Part shown: positions 33,006 through 44,147 of the stretch, piece after piece
Position numbering within the stretch: position 1 is the first letter of the stretch
How the letters are laid out: every line of letters starts with the position of its first letter
Assembly: GCA_022702705.1 (NCBI GenBank)
Contig: CM040421.1
Span: forward strand, 71,790,121 to 71,854,120
Length of the DNA stretch: 64,000 bases
Reading direction: 5' to 3'
Source: Papilionanthe hookeriana x Papilionanthe teres
Taxonomy: Eukaryota > Streptophyta > Magnoliopsida > Asparagales > Orchidaceae
The notes under the pieces: model-generated
Told to the model about the DNA's origin: nothing
Database searches by the model: none
What the model saw: the letters and a program-made list of their open reading frames with translations, nothing else
Position numbers and translations under genes: made by a program

Positions 33006-33365
33006 TCTGACGGCCTATCAATGATTTTTATTGCATGGGTTATTAAAATTATTACCGACGGTCGTTCCCATTGCTTAATAATAAAATATGTCGGTTAAAC
33101 CTCTGCCAGATGGTAGGTTTGAAAATAACTAACGAACTATAGCAGTCAGTTAATATTTTCTTATAACCGGCGGGTTATTCCGTCGATTATAATTAAAAAC
33201 AGTTGGAAAACTAAATACTGTTGATAAGCTGTGATATATGTTGTAGTTATAACGTTGCAAATAGTCAAGATAAAAAACAGTTGCAAAACTGTTAGTACTT
33301 AGAAAAAATTACCTATCTGCAAAAGAGTCGTCGATTTTAGTGTGTTTTTTTTTTTCTATAGCGGT
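33006..33365 (-). mobile_element. CACTA terminal region
   Basis: The far end reads, on the minus strand, CGCTATAGAAAAAAAAAAAC, close to the CACTATAGAAAA terminus of plant CACTA elements with one changed base. An inner CACTAAAATCGACGACTC starts at 33,342. Subterminal short repeats follow: CCGACGG, TGTCGGTTAA, AACCGGCGGGTTA, and AACAGTTGCAAAACTGTT with variants. These are the expected transposase-binding arrays. The partner terminus beyond 28.3 kb was not found. Confidence 0.6.
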
Positions 33366-33813
33366 AATATCAGTAGAAATAATTGAATAATTTGGGAAGA
33401 AATTTAAAATTATATAATAAAATATAAATTTTAGGTAGCTTCTAAGTGTGGGAGGCTTTCTTGAATTCTCCTTTTATTTATTTTTCATGTGCACGACAAT
33501 TTGCCTTTTTGTACGAGTGTTAATGCATGCATTAATATAATGTGTTGTGTTTGTTCATGTTCTTCTAAATCGGCTCAATATGTTTTAAATTAAATTAATT
33601 AATGAAAAAAAAGAATCAAATTATTCTGAGTTAATCGTAGCTTAAGAAGCTTGACTTTTTATATTTTCAAGTTGCTAAACGGGTCTTTTTTTTTCTTTAA
33701 AAAGGGTGGAAAGAAATAACTCTATGAAAATAGAAATGAGTTGATTCTCTGTTTCACTAGTCGAGTAACTTAAAAGGAATATGAACCAAAATCTAAATGT
33801 TCTTGAATATTAT
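33366..33813. other. AT-rich spacer
   Basis: No gene or recognisable repeat. Confidence 0.6.
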
Positions 33814-34399
33814 TGTTAGAAATTTATGTTAAAATTTTATGACACAAATTCTAAAAAATACGTAATAGCCAAGATCTTTTAAATTCATAGATTTTCACAT
33901 ATCTAAAATAAAGTAACACATACCTGTATTTATGATAATAAAATTTGAACTTGAAGAGATGGAGTTTCTCTCTCTAATCCCTTTCAATTTTCTGTACTTT
34001 CTAATGGAGGGAAATGTATGTAATGTGTTGGGTTAAGAGAGTACACATTCTCAATTTCATGCTCTATTTAATCACCATCCATCAAGAGGGTTACTAATCA
34101 ATAGGATCTATGACAATTTAATAAATTAATTGATTTTTATTATTAAAATCAATGACATAAGTTAGTAACATTTATTTATTTTAGGGGTTATTTGAGTTAC
34201 AAAAATAAATATCATGAGTTTTCATAAGTTATGACATAAGTTATGAGTTAAGAAAATAAATAACTTAAGTTATCAAAATAAATATTATAAGTTGTCATAA
34301 TTTATGACGTAAGTTATGAGTTAAGAAAATTAATAACTTAAGTTATCAAAATAAATCTCATAATTTATTAAAATAAATGTGAGCCATAAAAATATAACA
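33814..34399 (-). repeat. 3' LTR of the minus-strand copia element
   Basis: 586 bp, TGTTAGAA...ATATAACA on the plus strand. It contains a 73-bp-period tandem repeat (from about 34,201, 34,275 and 34,348) built on AAAATAAATATYATRAGTT and GTTATGAGTTAAGAAAAT. The partner LTR has the same array. Confidence 0.93.
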
Positions 34400-34412
34400 T
34401 TCTCCCACTTGG
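34400..34412 (-). promoter_or_regulatory. Polypurine tract
   Basis: CCAAGTGGGAGAA on the minus strand directly abuts the 3' LTR. It primes plus-strand DNA synthesis. Confidence 0.85.
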
Positions 34413-35039
34413 CTCACATAATTTTAATATTGCATAACATAATGCATAAAATGTAAGATAAATCCTTCATTATATTGATTAAATCATAAATTATTTAATA
34501 AGTATGAAATTAATATGAATAATGACGGTTGTGCATCAATTTATCGATATAGTCACGTCCATGTATCACAATATCAATTACAAACTTAGTATAATGAGAA
34601 TTAACATCATGGTCCCATAATGTCTATTTGAAACAAATCTTGTTGAATATCATGCAACATAAAGTGTACACTAACGATAAAAACAAGATTTATAAATATC
34701 AGAAACAAGAAAAAATTTGAGCTCAATGTGTCAAAATACGAAGAGCATAAAACTAATAAAGAGTTTTGGTAATGCCCATTCTCTCGACATATTCGTTAAA
34801 TGCCTTCGGTGGCAACCTTTTCGTTAAAGGATCTGCAATCATGAGATTGATGCTAATATGCTCAATTGACACCCTATGTTTTTGAACTTATTCCTTAACG
34901 ACAAGGTATTTTAATTCCATGTGTTTAGCACCTTTGGAATACTTGTCGTTTTTGGAAAAGAAGACTGCTGCGGAGTTATCACAATAAATTTTCAGCACTT
35001 TGCAATACTGTTGATAATTTCAAGTCCTGAAATAAAATT

Positions 35040-36610
35040 CTGTAGCTATAAACCCTGAATTGTAGCTTCGAAGCAAGCCACAAATTCAGCTTCCATAGTG
35101 GAAGCAGCTATGGTAGTCTACTTCACACTTTTCCATAAGATTGCTTCTTCAGCCAAAAGGAACAAATAACCAAATGTTGATTTTCTGGTATCAACACATC
35201 CAACAAAATCTGAATCTGAATATCCTATCACTTCAAGATCTTTAGATCTTCTATAAGTGAGCATGTGGTCCTTTGTTCCTTGTAGATACCTCAAAATTTT
35301 CTTTGCAGCTTTCCAATGATCTATTCATGGATTACTTTGATACCTGCCCAGCATCACGACAACAAAGCTAATGTCTGGTCTGGTATAAGTCTGAACATAC
35401 ATTAAGCTTCCAACAATATATGCATAAGGAATTTCTTCCATTTGTTTACGTTCCAAATCATTCTTTGGACACTGCATAAGGCTGAATTTATCCCATTTTT
35501 GAATTGGAGCAACACTTGCTGAGCACCCTACCATATTGAATCTTTTAAGAACTCTTTCGATATATGTTTTCTGAGACAGCCCTAACAATCCTTGTGATCT
35601 ATCACGAAATATTTCGATTCCAATCACATAGTATGCCTCACTCAAATCTTTAATTTCAAAGTTCTTAGAGAGAAAATTCTTGGTTTCATATAATAAACCA
35701 AGCTCATTAGTAGCCAGCAAGATGTCATCAACATATAAAATAAGAAATACTATCTTGCTCCCATTGACCTTTATATATACACACCGATCAATGGTATTTT
35801 CTTTAAATCCAAAGGACGTGATGGTATCATTGAACTTAAGATACCATTATCGGGAAGCTTGCTTAAGTCCGTATATTGATTTCTTAAGTTTACACACTAT
35901 GTGTTCATTTCCTTCAACCGAAATTCCTTCAGCTTGACTCTTGTAGATCTATTCATCTAAATTCCCATTATGAAAGGCAGTTTTCACATCCATTTGGTGT
36001 AACTCCAAATCAAAATGAGCTACTACTGCCATGATATTCTAAATGAATCTTTCTTAGAAACCGGAGAAAATGTTTCTTTGTAGTTGATGCAATCTTTCTG
36101 AGTGAAACCTTTGGCAAAAAGTTTAGATTTATATCGTTCAATATTGTCATTCGAGTCGCGCTTAGTATTAAAGACCCATTTACACCTGACTCTTTTACAA
36201 CCTTCGAGCAATTCAACGATATCCCATACTTTGTTGTGATCCATCGATTTCAACTCATCTTTCATTGCATCTAACCATTTAGAAGAATTTTCACTTTTTA
36301 TGGCTTGTGAAAATGAAACTGGATCTTCATTGACTCCCAAGTCAAATTCAGACTCATGTATAAACCACATAATCATCAGAAATAGCAGATCGGTTTTATC
36401 ATTGAGACTTTCTAGGTGCTACTTCATGTGGTTCTTCTAATGCAGGTTCATCAGTGACAGTTTCATTGTGGGGTGTTTGATAATTTATTTGTTGTTTCTC
36501 TAAGTTGTCAAACTGTTCAACAACTATAGGAGTAACAACTTGAGAAGAAATTTTGGGTAAAGGAACTTGAACCTTAATTTCTTGGATCTCCATTTTAAGT
36601 GGTTCCAAAC
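35040..36610 (-). pseudogene. Copia reverse transcriptase and RNase H (decayed)
   Basis: RT begins with EDPVSFSQAIKSENSSKWLD and CKRVRCKWVFNTKRDSNDNI, and continues ERYKSKLFAKGFTQ. The C-terminal part (35,720-35,325) holds the start of DDILLATNEL, within LYVDDILL (YVDD at 35,724-35,735), and SLMYVQTYTRPDISFVV. RNase H follows downstream on the minus strand (35,330-35,040): DHWKAAKKILRYLQGTKDH and GYSDSDFVGCVDTRKS. The open segments lie in different frames and are separated by stops, so the product is not made. Confidence 0.87.
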
Positions 36611-36779
36611 TCCCACTAACTTCACCATTTTCAATGAACTTAGCATTTTCGGCTTCAACGATTCATGTACTATGGTTAGGACAATAAAATTTATACCCTT
36701 TAGATTTTTATGGATAACTAATGAAAAAACCACTGATTGTTCTTGAGTCCAATTTCTTTTCATGTGGATTATATATCCT

Positions 36780-37221
36780 TATTTTTGTCAGACAAACCCG
36801 AAACATAGAGGTGACTTAAACTAGGTTTCCTTCCTGTCCACAGTTCAAAAAGAGTCTTTGGAACTGCCTTACTAGGAATCCTGTTTAACAAATATGCAGC
36901 AGTCTTTAAGGCATGCATTCACAATGATGAGGGTAAAGAAGAATGACTCATCATAGTCCTAACCATTTCTATTAGAGTACGGTTTCACCTTTCTGCAATA
37001 CCATTTTGTCGTAGTGTTTGTGGCATAGTGTATTGAGCACATATGCCATTAGTTTGAAGGAATTTGGTAAATGGGCCTGGACATTGTCCAGATTCATTGT
37101 AACTTCCATAATATTTACCGCCTCTATTAGACCTGATAATCTTCACTTTTCTGTCTAATTGTCTCTCAACCTCAGTTATATACACCTTTAAGGCATCTAT
37201 AGCTTGAGATTTTTGATACAA
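36780..37221 (-). pseudogene. Copia integrase, C-terminal part
   Basis: The reading gives EVERQLDRKVKIIRSNRGGK, CAQYTMPQTLRQNGIAER and, after a stop, NRTLIEMVRTMMSHSSLPSS, LNRIPSKAVPKTLFELWTGR. The DRGGEYY motif of active copies is NRGGKYY here, so a catalytic acidic residue is altered. A deletion joins this to RT earlier than usual. Confidence 0.82.
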
Positions 37222-38843
37222 TAAATAGACATAACCATAACGTGAAAAGTCATCAATAAATGTGATAAAATATTTTTTTCTTCACCAAAAAATGGAATAT
37301 CAAAAGGTCCACAAATATCGGTGTGTATAATTTCAAGGAGCTGTGTGCTTCTTGTTGCGACATTCTTAAGTATGTGATTTGTGTGTTTTCCTTTAATACA
37401 ATCCACACAGAGGCCAAGATCAGTAAAATCCAATTCATTAAGAATTTCATTCTTTACTAATCTTTTAATTCTTTCTTTAGATATATGACCTAAACGTTTA
37501 TGCCACAAATAAGCTGAATTTTCATTCATAAAACCACGTTTAGTACCAATATTATGATGCAAAGTTATCAGAGCCTTAGCGAAAAGGTTATCAAGTTTAA
37601 GTTTATATAGATCATCACAAAGAATACCAGAACCTATGGTATGATTGAGTTTAAGTAAACTGAAACAACCATTTCCAAATTTAAAGGAGTATCCAATAGA
37701 ATCAAGTTTAGACAATGAAATCAAATTACCAGAAACAGAAGGGACATAAAGTGTTTGAAAAAGGTCTAAATGATGTCCAGTATCTAAAATTAAACGGTAG
37801 GTTCCAATGGCTTCAACTGGTGCTTTGACTCGGTTTCCCATGAAGACAAACTTTTTATTTGGGTTTATGATTTGGTTTGTAAGGAATCCCTGCATCGTAT
37901 TAGAAACATGAGTTGTACAACCAGAATCAATCCACCATGTATTATAAAAAACTTCTGCCAAATTTGATTCGAAACATACAGAAACACAATGTTTACCTTT
38001 CTTTTCGAACCAGTCTTTAAGCATTTGACACTCATTTTGATAGTGTCCAGACTTTCTACAAAAGTGGCACTTAATTCCTTTATGTTCCTCTCTGTGAATT
38101 GGAGAAGAAGACACATTAATCTTTAGTGGTCCTTGCTTGCCATTTCCATTCTTCTTTCCAGGTTTTTTTACAGCTCTTCTTTGGTGAACCATAAGATTAA
38201 TGGAGTGATTTGCTCCTTTCTTAAGCCTTGCTTCCTCTTGAATGAGCATACATTGTAGTTCATTCACATTCCACTTATCTTTCATAGTGTTGTAGTTTAT
38301 GTGAAATGGACCATACTTAGGAGGCAAGGAGTTAATGATAAATTGCACAAGAAAATTTTCATTCACTTCCATTCCCAGGGTCTTAAGTCTTGCTGCTATG
38401 TTCGTCATTTCAAAGACATGCTTATGTGTAGTACGAGAACCAACAAATTTCATGTTAGTTAATGTACTCAATAGTGTCCCAACAAGAGACTTATCAGCAG
38501 AGTCAGACTGAGAACAATTGTCAGCAAATTTCATAAATTCCATAGCACTTTCAGTGTTAGAAAATGTACACTTAATGTTGTTTGCTACAGTCATTTGCAT
38601 AAATATTAAGCTTAATCTGTTCGATTTTTCCTAAGCTTTATAGAAAAATATTTGCTCAGTACTGCTACAATCAGTAAGACCAAGGAGTTTCTCAGTCGTG
38701 AGTGCTAAATCAAGATCCATAACACCAAGGTGAAACTGGACTTGCTCACGCCATTCAGAGAAATTAAGCTCATTGAATGTTTGAACATATGTAGCTTGCG
38801 AATGAAGAGAAACAAGAGTAGTTACTATAAATAAATAAAACAT
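37197..38843 (-). pseudogene. Copia gag, protease and integrase N-terminal domain
   Basis: Gag starts near 38,790 (FNELNFSEWREQVQFHLGVM). A stop near 38,630 separates it from a 467-codon open segment holding the rest of gag, a CCHC knuckle CHFCRKSGHYQNEC, the protease motif WWIDSGCTTHVSNT (Asp-Ser-Gly active site) and the integrase HHCC zinc-binding domain (HKRLGHISKERIKRL, CVDCIKGK), then HTDICGPFDIPFFG. This is the canonical copia order gag-PR-IN. It is the best preserved part of the element. Confidence 0.9.
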
Positions 38844-39434
38844 GCTTGTACATTAATGCTTCGAACATTAAACTTACATAGATATTCATATAAAATCAAA
38901 TTAAAATAATAATTATAATAATAATAGTGTATTGAAATCTCCTTTGGGTGATGTAACAATACATAATTGATGCTTGACTTAAATTTATAAATTGATAATT
39001 TTTTATACTCATATTAGACATGTTTATTATCTTTGGATATATAAACATATCTTAATTAAGGATATAAATAGGCTACGATTATATTCAAAGACTATAAAAC
39101 AAATGATCAACCTTTGGACAATCCAGAAACATTTTATAATCAATAAATTTTAATATTTTGTAATAAAATATTAAATTATTTCATAATAAGCATCACAAAC
39201 TTTTGAGTAATTGAATTTATTTAATTTGATGTCTATTAAACTTACTAATTTGGTCACTTTGGTGACTAACAAATTAAACATTACATCGACATCAAATAAA
39301 CAATAATTTCAATCACATCAATTTACTTTGATGATTTAATTCAAGATCTAATTTGCAGCAGAAATTTAATACAATTATCATAAATAAAATTATATGAAAA
39401 ATTATAATTTAAAAATCATAAATTTAGTAATCAA

Positions 39435-39447
39435 GGCTCTGATACCA
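39435..39447 (-). promoter_or_regulatory. Primer binding site
   Basis: TGGTATCAGAGCC on the minus strand, two bases from the 5' LTR. It is complementary to the 3' end of the initiator methionine tRNA, the usual copia primer. Confidence 0.92.
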
Positions 39448-39449
39448 CA

Positions 39450-40036
39450 TGTTAGAAATTTATGTTAGAACTTTATGACACAAATTCAAAAAAATATGTA
39501 ATAGTCAAGATCTTTTAAATTCATAGATTTTCACATATCTAGAATAAAGTAACACATACATGTATTCATGATGGTAAAATTTGATCTTGAAGAGATGAAA
39601 TTTCTCTCTCTAATCCCTTTCAACTTTCTATACTTTCTGATAGAGGGAAATGTACGTAATGTGTTGGGTTGAGAGAGGACTCATTATCAATTTCATGCTC
39701 TATTTAACCATCATCCATCAAGGAGGTTACTAACCAATAGGATTTATGACAATTTAATAAATTAATTGATTTTTATTATTAAATTTAATGACATAAGTTA
39801 GTCAAATTTATTTATTTTAGGGGTTATTTAAGTTACAAAAATAAATATCATGAGTTGTCATAAGTTATGACATAAGTTATGAGTTAAGAAAATAAATAAC
39901 TTAAGTTATCAAAATAAATATTATAAGTTGTCATAATTTATGACGTAACTTATAAGTTAAGAAAATTAATAACTTAAGTTATCAAAATAAATCTCATAAG
40001 TTATTAAAATAAATGTAAGACATAAAATTTATAGCA
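39450..40036 (-). repeat. 5' LTR of the minus-strand copia element
   Basis: 587 bp, partner of 33,814-34,399. The end reads TATAGCA instead of TATAACA. The 73-bp-period array is conserved. Confidence 0.93.
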
Positions 40037-40615
40037 CTTATGTGATGGAAAAGTCAATAATAGACTTAATTATTGATATCTATTTTTAATAATTTTGCGA
40101 TAATCATGTAATGATGATTGTATTATCTTATACAATGCCATACAAATTACTTAAAATATATAAACAATTAAATTTTTATTGTTTAAGCTACTTTTATTGA
40201 TGGATTTTAATTTTGATGCATTAAAATGTGAAATTTTAATAATTTTTCGTGAGATTGTAACTTGTGAGTAAAAGTTGAAACATTATTGTTCTCTAAAAAG
40301 GCAAAAAATAGTCATTTAATATTGTCAAACGTATGAATAAAATTGGGTTTCATAATAAAATAAAAAATTGATGTAAGATAAATAATTCGATTCTTATGTA
40401 ATTCTCAGCTAATTGGGTCATCCTTTTTTCAATAATAGTGTAAATATTGAATGAAGGTGCTTCAGGTACTAATTGGATAAACAAATTCACTTATTTATTT
40501 ATTTATTTATTTCGGCCAATAAAAATACTCGAACAAAGCATTTATAAATTTCACTTTTTCTTTCCAGCCAAAATGCTAAGCATGTGAGTCACATCTATTC
40601 GAATTGCACTCATAT
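40037..40615. other. AT-rich spacer
   Basis: No gene or recognisable repeat other than a short (TTTA)n run near 40,490-40,512. Confidence 0.6.
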
Positions 40616-40976
40616 GGTCCGTTTGGGGCAATCGCGAACTTATGAAGAAGTATACGTAAGTTTATCGAAGAATAATCTGATGTTGCAAAAGGTTGTGATG
40701 ACTATTATAATTTTTTTTTAATGATTTAGACCGCAACTAGAAAAAGGATTCATATAACCGACCCCACTTAGTGGGATTAAAGCTTTGTTGTTGTTGTTGT
40801 TGTTGTTGTAATGATTTTAGACCGTAGCTAGAAAGCTACCGCCGCACCTAGCCAACACCAGTGGGAAAAACTCTAATTCCAGCGTTAGTTTTTTTCAAAA
40901 AGCTGTCAAGACGTTGTTTAGTCAAAACAGAAAAAACTATAGTTCGCCACCGCACCGTTGCCTCAAACGGAACCCT
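40616..40976. mobile_element. MITE with an internal RTE tail insertion
   Basis: The left end GGTCCGTTTGGGGCAATCGC and the inverted right end GGGTTCCGTTTGAGGCAACG form imperfect terminal repeats. The flanks share CTCAT (GCACTCAT and AGGCTCAT), a possible diverged 8-bp duplication of hAT type. Excluding the nested insert and one target copy, the element is about 270 bp. Confidence 0.6.
40744..40808 (+). mobile_element. 65-bp RTE LINE 3' tail with target duplication
   Basis: GACCCCACTTAGTGGGATTA AAGCTTTG followed by (TTG)n is the conserved 3' end of plant RTE LINEs. It is flanked by near-identical 25-bp direct repeats, TAATGATTTAGACCGCAACT AGAAA at 40,719-40,743 and TAATGATTTTAGACCGTAGC TAGAAA at 40,809-40,833. 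It is an extremely 5'-truncated retrotransposition event. Confidence 0.85.
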
Positions 40977-41818
40977 TAGGCTCATTTGAATGTTTCCAAA
41001 TAATATTTTAAAACTTTATTCATGTAAAATTGTAATATTTGAGAGAATTTGTAGAGTTTAAATTAAAAGTATTCTTCTGATAACAGATAATAAAATAATT
41101 TTTTTAAAGTTTAATCAATCTTCAAAAATATATTTTCTTACTTTAAACACTCAAAACACTAACTGCAAGTGAAAAAATAACGAGGATATTGCTTTGTGAA
41201 GAAATAGTAAAAACCATTACATAAATTTTACTTCAATCCAAAAAAAAAAAAAAGCAATCTCGATTATATAATTAAATATTTTATTTTTTCCATTAAAAAA
41301 TTCTTCTCTCCTGGCTCCTATTGCCTGACTGAAAAGCTCCCTTGGCTGGAAGGAACGCCCAATCTTTCCTCAAAGCATCCAAATAAGTCCCACAACCCCA
41401 AATTACGATCTTTTGCACCACTATTTGTTTCCTTCTATAACCAAAAGCTTCTTCGTCGGAAGCAGCATCCCATCCTCCCTTTCACTTACCTTCCAAAGCA
41501 TAAAAATCGTTCTCCCAACTCTCAATCCCCCTCCCCTCTCCCTTTCTACATCTGTTTCATCGAGGGCAAAGTACAATAAATTTACTTGTGATAGATTATC
41601 TGCAAGACTGAGACCATTTAAGATGAGATCAAAATCAAAATTGCAAGAGAATTTTAAAACCCATTGCTACGTTAAAGTAGCATTATTTCCTCTGCAACTT
41701 TTTGCTCAGGTGCTCGTACTGCCATGCATGCTGCGAAACTACAATGCACTTTCCTGCAACGTAACATCCTTGCACCTTCGCCTTCTCTTATCTGCTTTCC
41801 GCTTGTACCATTTAGCAA
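40977..41818. other. Upstream region of the calmodulin-like gene
   Basis: AT-rich to 41,300, then less so. A 154-codon frame at 41,413-41,877 overlaps the promoter and lacks any domain or codon character, so I do not treat it as a gene. Confidence 0.5.
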
Positions 41819-41827
41819 TTATATATA
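41819..41827 (+). promoter_or_regulatory. Candidate TATA box of the calmodulin-like gene
   Basis: ATTATATATATCG lies about 100 bp upstream of the ATG at 41,921. A pyrimidine-rich leader (CTCACTTTTTCTCCCCTCCT) follows, giving a predicted leader of about 70 bases. Confidence 0.5.
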
Positions 41828-41920
41828 TCGAAGCACCCATTTCATCTTCTCTCAATACACCATCTTCCAACAGTTAGCTTCCAGCTTCTCGCACTCACTT
41901 TTTCTCCCCTCCTCCACGCT

Positions 41921-42472
41921 ATGGCTAACCTAAGCCCTGCAAAGAATCACTCAAAGTGGTTTCCCAGCAAAGCCCTCATGAAACTAAGCCTCCACCGCTT
42001 GCGTTGGCCAAAGAAGCCGGCACCGGCCGTAGAGCAATCCCAAGACTGCTTTCGGGAAATGTTTCGTCGGTTTGACTCTGATGGCGATGGACGCATTTCT
42101 AGTGAAGAGCTGCAATCCTTCTTAGCATGGGCTGGTGGCCGTCTCTCGACAGACGAGGCCGCTGTGCTCGTCCAAGATCTTGAAACGGATGATGACGGCC
42201 TCATTGATTATGATGAATTTGTTCGCCTTGTTGGAGGTGGTGAGCGGCGAAACATAGCTGAAAGGGACTACGATGAAGATCTTCGGCAAGCCTTCAAGAT
42301 GTTTGAAGGGGACGACGGGGCAGGATGCATCACACCAAATGGGTTGAAGAGGGTTTTGGGAAGGCTTGGGGAGAAGAGAACGGAGGAGGAGTGTGCTGCC
42401 ATGATTAGGGTTTATGATCTTGATGGAAATGGTGTACTTGACTATCATGAGTTTCAGAGGATGATGAGTTAG
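41921..42472 (+). CDS. CML41-like: Calmodulin-like EF-hand protein (CML41-like), single exon
   Basis: An intact 183-residue protein. The basic N-terminus (KWFPSKALMKLSLHRLRWPK, residues 12-31) resembles that of CML41-type proteins and may direct it to a membrane or organelle. Four EF-hand positions follow. EF1 DSDGDGRISSEE is canonical. EF2 ETDDDGLIDYDE has Glu for Asp at position 1. EF3 (around EGDDGAGCITPNG, residues 129-141) is degenerate and unlikely to bind Ca2+. EF4 DLDGNGVLDYHE is canonical. It probably acts as a Ca2+ sensor. Plant CML41 is linked to plasmodesmal callose during immunity, but that role is not shown here. ATG choice: first in frame, after a pyrimidine-rich leader. No introns, as is usual for CMLs. 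It is the only intact host gene in the window. The alternative is another divergent CML. Confidence 0.93.
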   Translation: MANLSPAKNHSKWFPSKALMKLSLHRLRWPKKPAPAVEQSQDCFREMFRRFDSDGDGRISSEELQSFLAWAGGRLSTDEAAVLVQDLETDDDGLIDYDEFVRLVGGGERRNIAERDYDEDLRQAFKMFEGDDGAGCITPNGLKRVLGRLGEKRTEEECAAMIRVYDLDGNGVLDYHEFQRMMS

Positions 42473-43423
42473 GTGTTTGTTAGGGTTTTGGCGAATTGGA
42501 GAGGCTCATAAGTTTTGGTTAGTTATTAGTGTGATCTTAGCTCCTTTTCATGGGATTTGCATTATGATTTTATGAAAAGTTTAGTTCGTGGCTTATAAGT
42601 TTTTGTCTATTTAGGTTGTCTTTTGTTGCTATGCAGGGCATTTGAGTTTTAATTTTTATATATTGTGGAAGTCTTTTTGAGTCGAATATAATTACCATTT
42701 ATTCTCTAATCAACTTTTTAACATTGTTTTCTCTTCTAACAGAAAAAAGATAGCTAAATTTTTATAAGGAACTCTATAATGATTTATTCAAACGAGGGAT
42801 CCGATAATATTTATCGTAACTTTAGTAAGTCAACTTTCCAACATATTCTTTTATATGATAAATATATAAATTTACGAGTATTTTATTTGTTTAAAAGAAG
42901 GGAGTATTTTATTGAGATTTGATTTGCTAATTAGGTTAAAAAAGATAAGATTCTTCTATCTGCCCTAGTCCAGATGCCTTGTACCACTTCCTACTTCATG
43001 TAGATGCATAAAGTAAATTATTTCTCATTTTTCATTGGAATGAAGTGTCATATTCACCTCTTTTCCCTTCCATAAGGTCATCAATGAATAAGTTAAATTT
43101 GATTGATTCACTAACTCTAATATTTTACTTCAGTTAACTATAATAAGCACTTTCTTCTTGATGGCATCATTCTTGAGTTTCTCTAGAAAGAGTTTTGAAT
43201 GAAATTTTCTAATCATTCATTTGTCATAACTTGCGATCTCAGACTATGTACAATACATGCTATTTCTACCAAAAAAAAAAAAAAAAGGGAAATGAAAAGA
43301 AAGCTCATTAGAGACTATATAAAGTAGTCTCATCTAGTGCTTTGTCAATATGAAAATGTATTTCAAATATGGACAAGTCACAAAGCTTTTCTCTTGAACT
43401 AAATTATGATGGCATATTCTTGT
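42473..43423. other. 3' flank of the calmodulin-like gene
   Basis: The gene's 3' UTR is probably the first 200-250 bp. The remainder is AT-rich spacer with a poly-A run near 43,270. No other feature. Confidence 0.55.
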
Positions 43424-44048
43424 TGTTGTTTTGACCCCCAATTAGTCATTAAGGCAAGTAAGCACTCTTAAACTCCTCCTTACTTTAAAGCCTCTTTTGT
43501 TGACTTTAGAAGGTGCCACCTCATTATGGAATACCCTAGAAGAGGACATGTGGAAGGACACGTGGAGGCCATGCGGTGGAAGAAGGACATGTGAAAGGAC
43601 ATGTGGAAACCATGCGATGGAGGACTCTAAAGGGTGGACATGTGGAAGCCATGCAATTCTTAAAGGTTACACCTCATCTATTTATAAGTATATTATAATG
43701 TAATCTAATCTACTATAAATAGATGAGAGGAGGGGAGGCTTTAGTGTGGGTTTTCTAAAGAGTGAAAAAAGAACTAAGGAGGAGAGAATAGCTAGAGAGT
43801 TAGAGAGGAGGAGAGCATCTTGAGGCCTTGTATCAAGGTGTCGCTCGAGGGGGAGGCTATAGAAGGAAGATGAGGACTCATCTCTATGTATAAGCTATGT
43901 ATTCTCCATTTCTTTTACCTTAGTGAACTACTTGATTGATTCCCTCCCGTGGACGTAGATCCGATTGGATCGAACCACGTAAACGATTTGTGTTTGCTTG
44001 TGCTCTTTGCGTTTTATTTCTATATCAGGAAGTACATATCCCACAACA
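43424..44048 (+). repeat. 5' LTR
   Basis: 625 bp, TGTTGTTTTGACC...CACAACA. A TATA box (TATAAATAG) at 43,714 lies in the right arm of a perfect 14-bp inverted repeat, CTCATCTATTTATA at 43,673-43,686 and TATAAATAGATGAG at 43,714-43,727. The U3 part repeats GGACATGTGGAA-like units (about 43,540-43,650) and holds one CACGTG. A 68-codon frame in each LTR is an artefact of the repeat. Confidence 0.95.
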
Positions 44049-44050
44049 AT

Positions 44051-44067
44051 TGGCGCCGTCTGTGGGA
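44051..44067 (+). promoter_or_regulatory. Primer binding site
   Basis: TGGCGCCGTCTGTGGGA begins two bases after the 5' LTR, in the position of the primer site. The tRNA partner is not assigned. Confidence 0.75.
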
Positions 44068-44147
44068 AGATCAATACTTCTTGGCTAGAGGCGTTCGCGT
44101 GAAGGTGTTCGCGGCCAACAACGAAGAACAGGTGTTTGGCGGGGACA

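Larger units (their letters stand above)
33814..40036 (-). mobile_element. Complete but decayed Ty1/copia retrotransposon
   Basis: Two LTRs (33,814-34,399 and 39,450-40,036) with TG...CA ends enclose, on the minus strand, an initiator-Met-type primer site, gag, protease, integrase, RT, RNase H and a polypurine tract. The flanks ATTAT and CTTAT could be a 5-bp target duplication with one change. Over the first 250 bp I count about 20-25 differences between LTRs, so the insertion is not recent. Total length is 6.2 kb. Confidence 0.93.

Noticed and set aside
41413..41877. 154-codon open frame upstream of the calmodulin-like gene
   Set aside because: It overlaps the candidate TATA box and leader, has no domain and reads like a chance frame in a pyrimidine-rich promoter.
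43497..43703. 68-codon frame identical to one at 48,260-48,466, suggesting a duplicated gene
   Set aside because: Both copies are the same part of the two LTRs of one retrotransposon.
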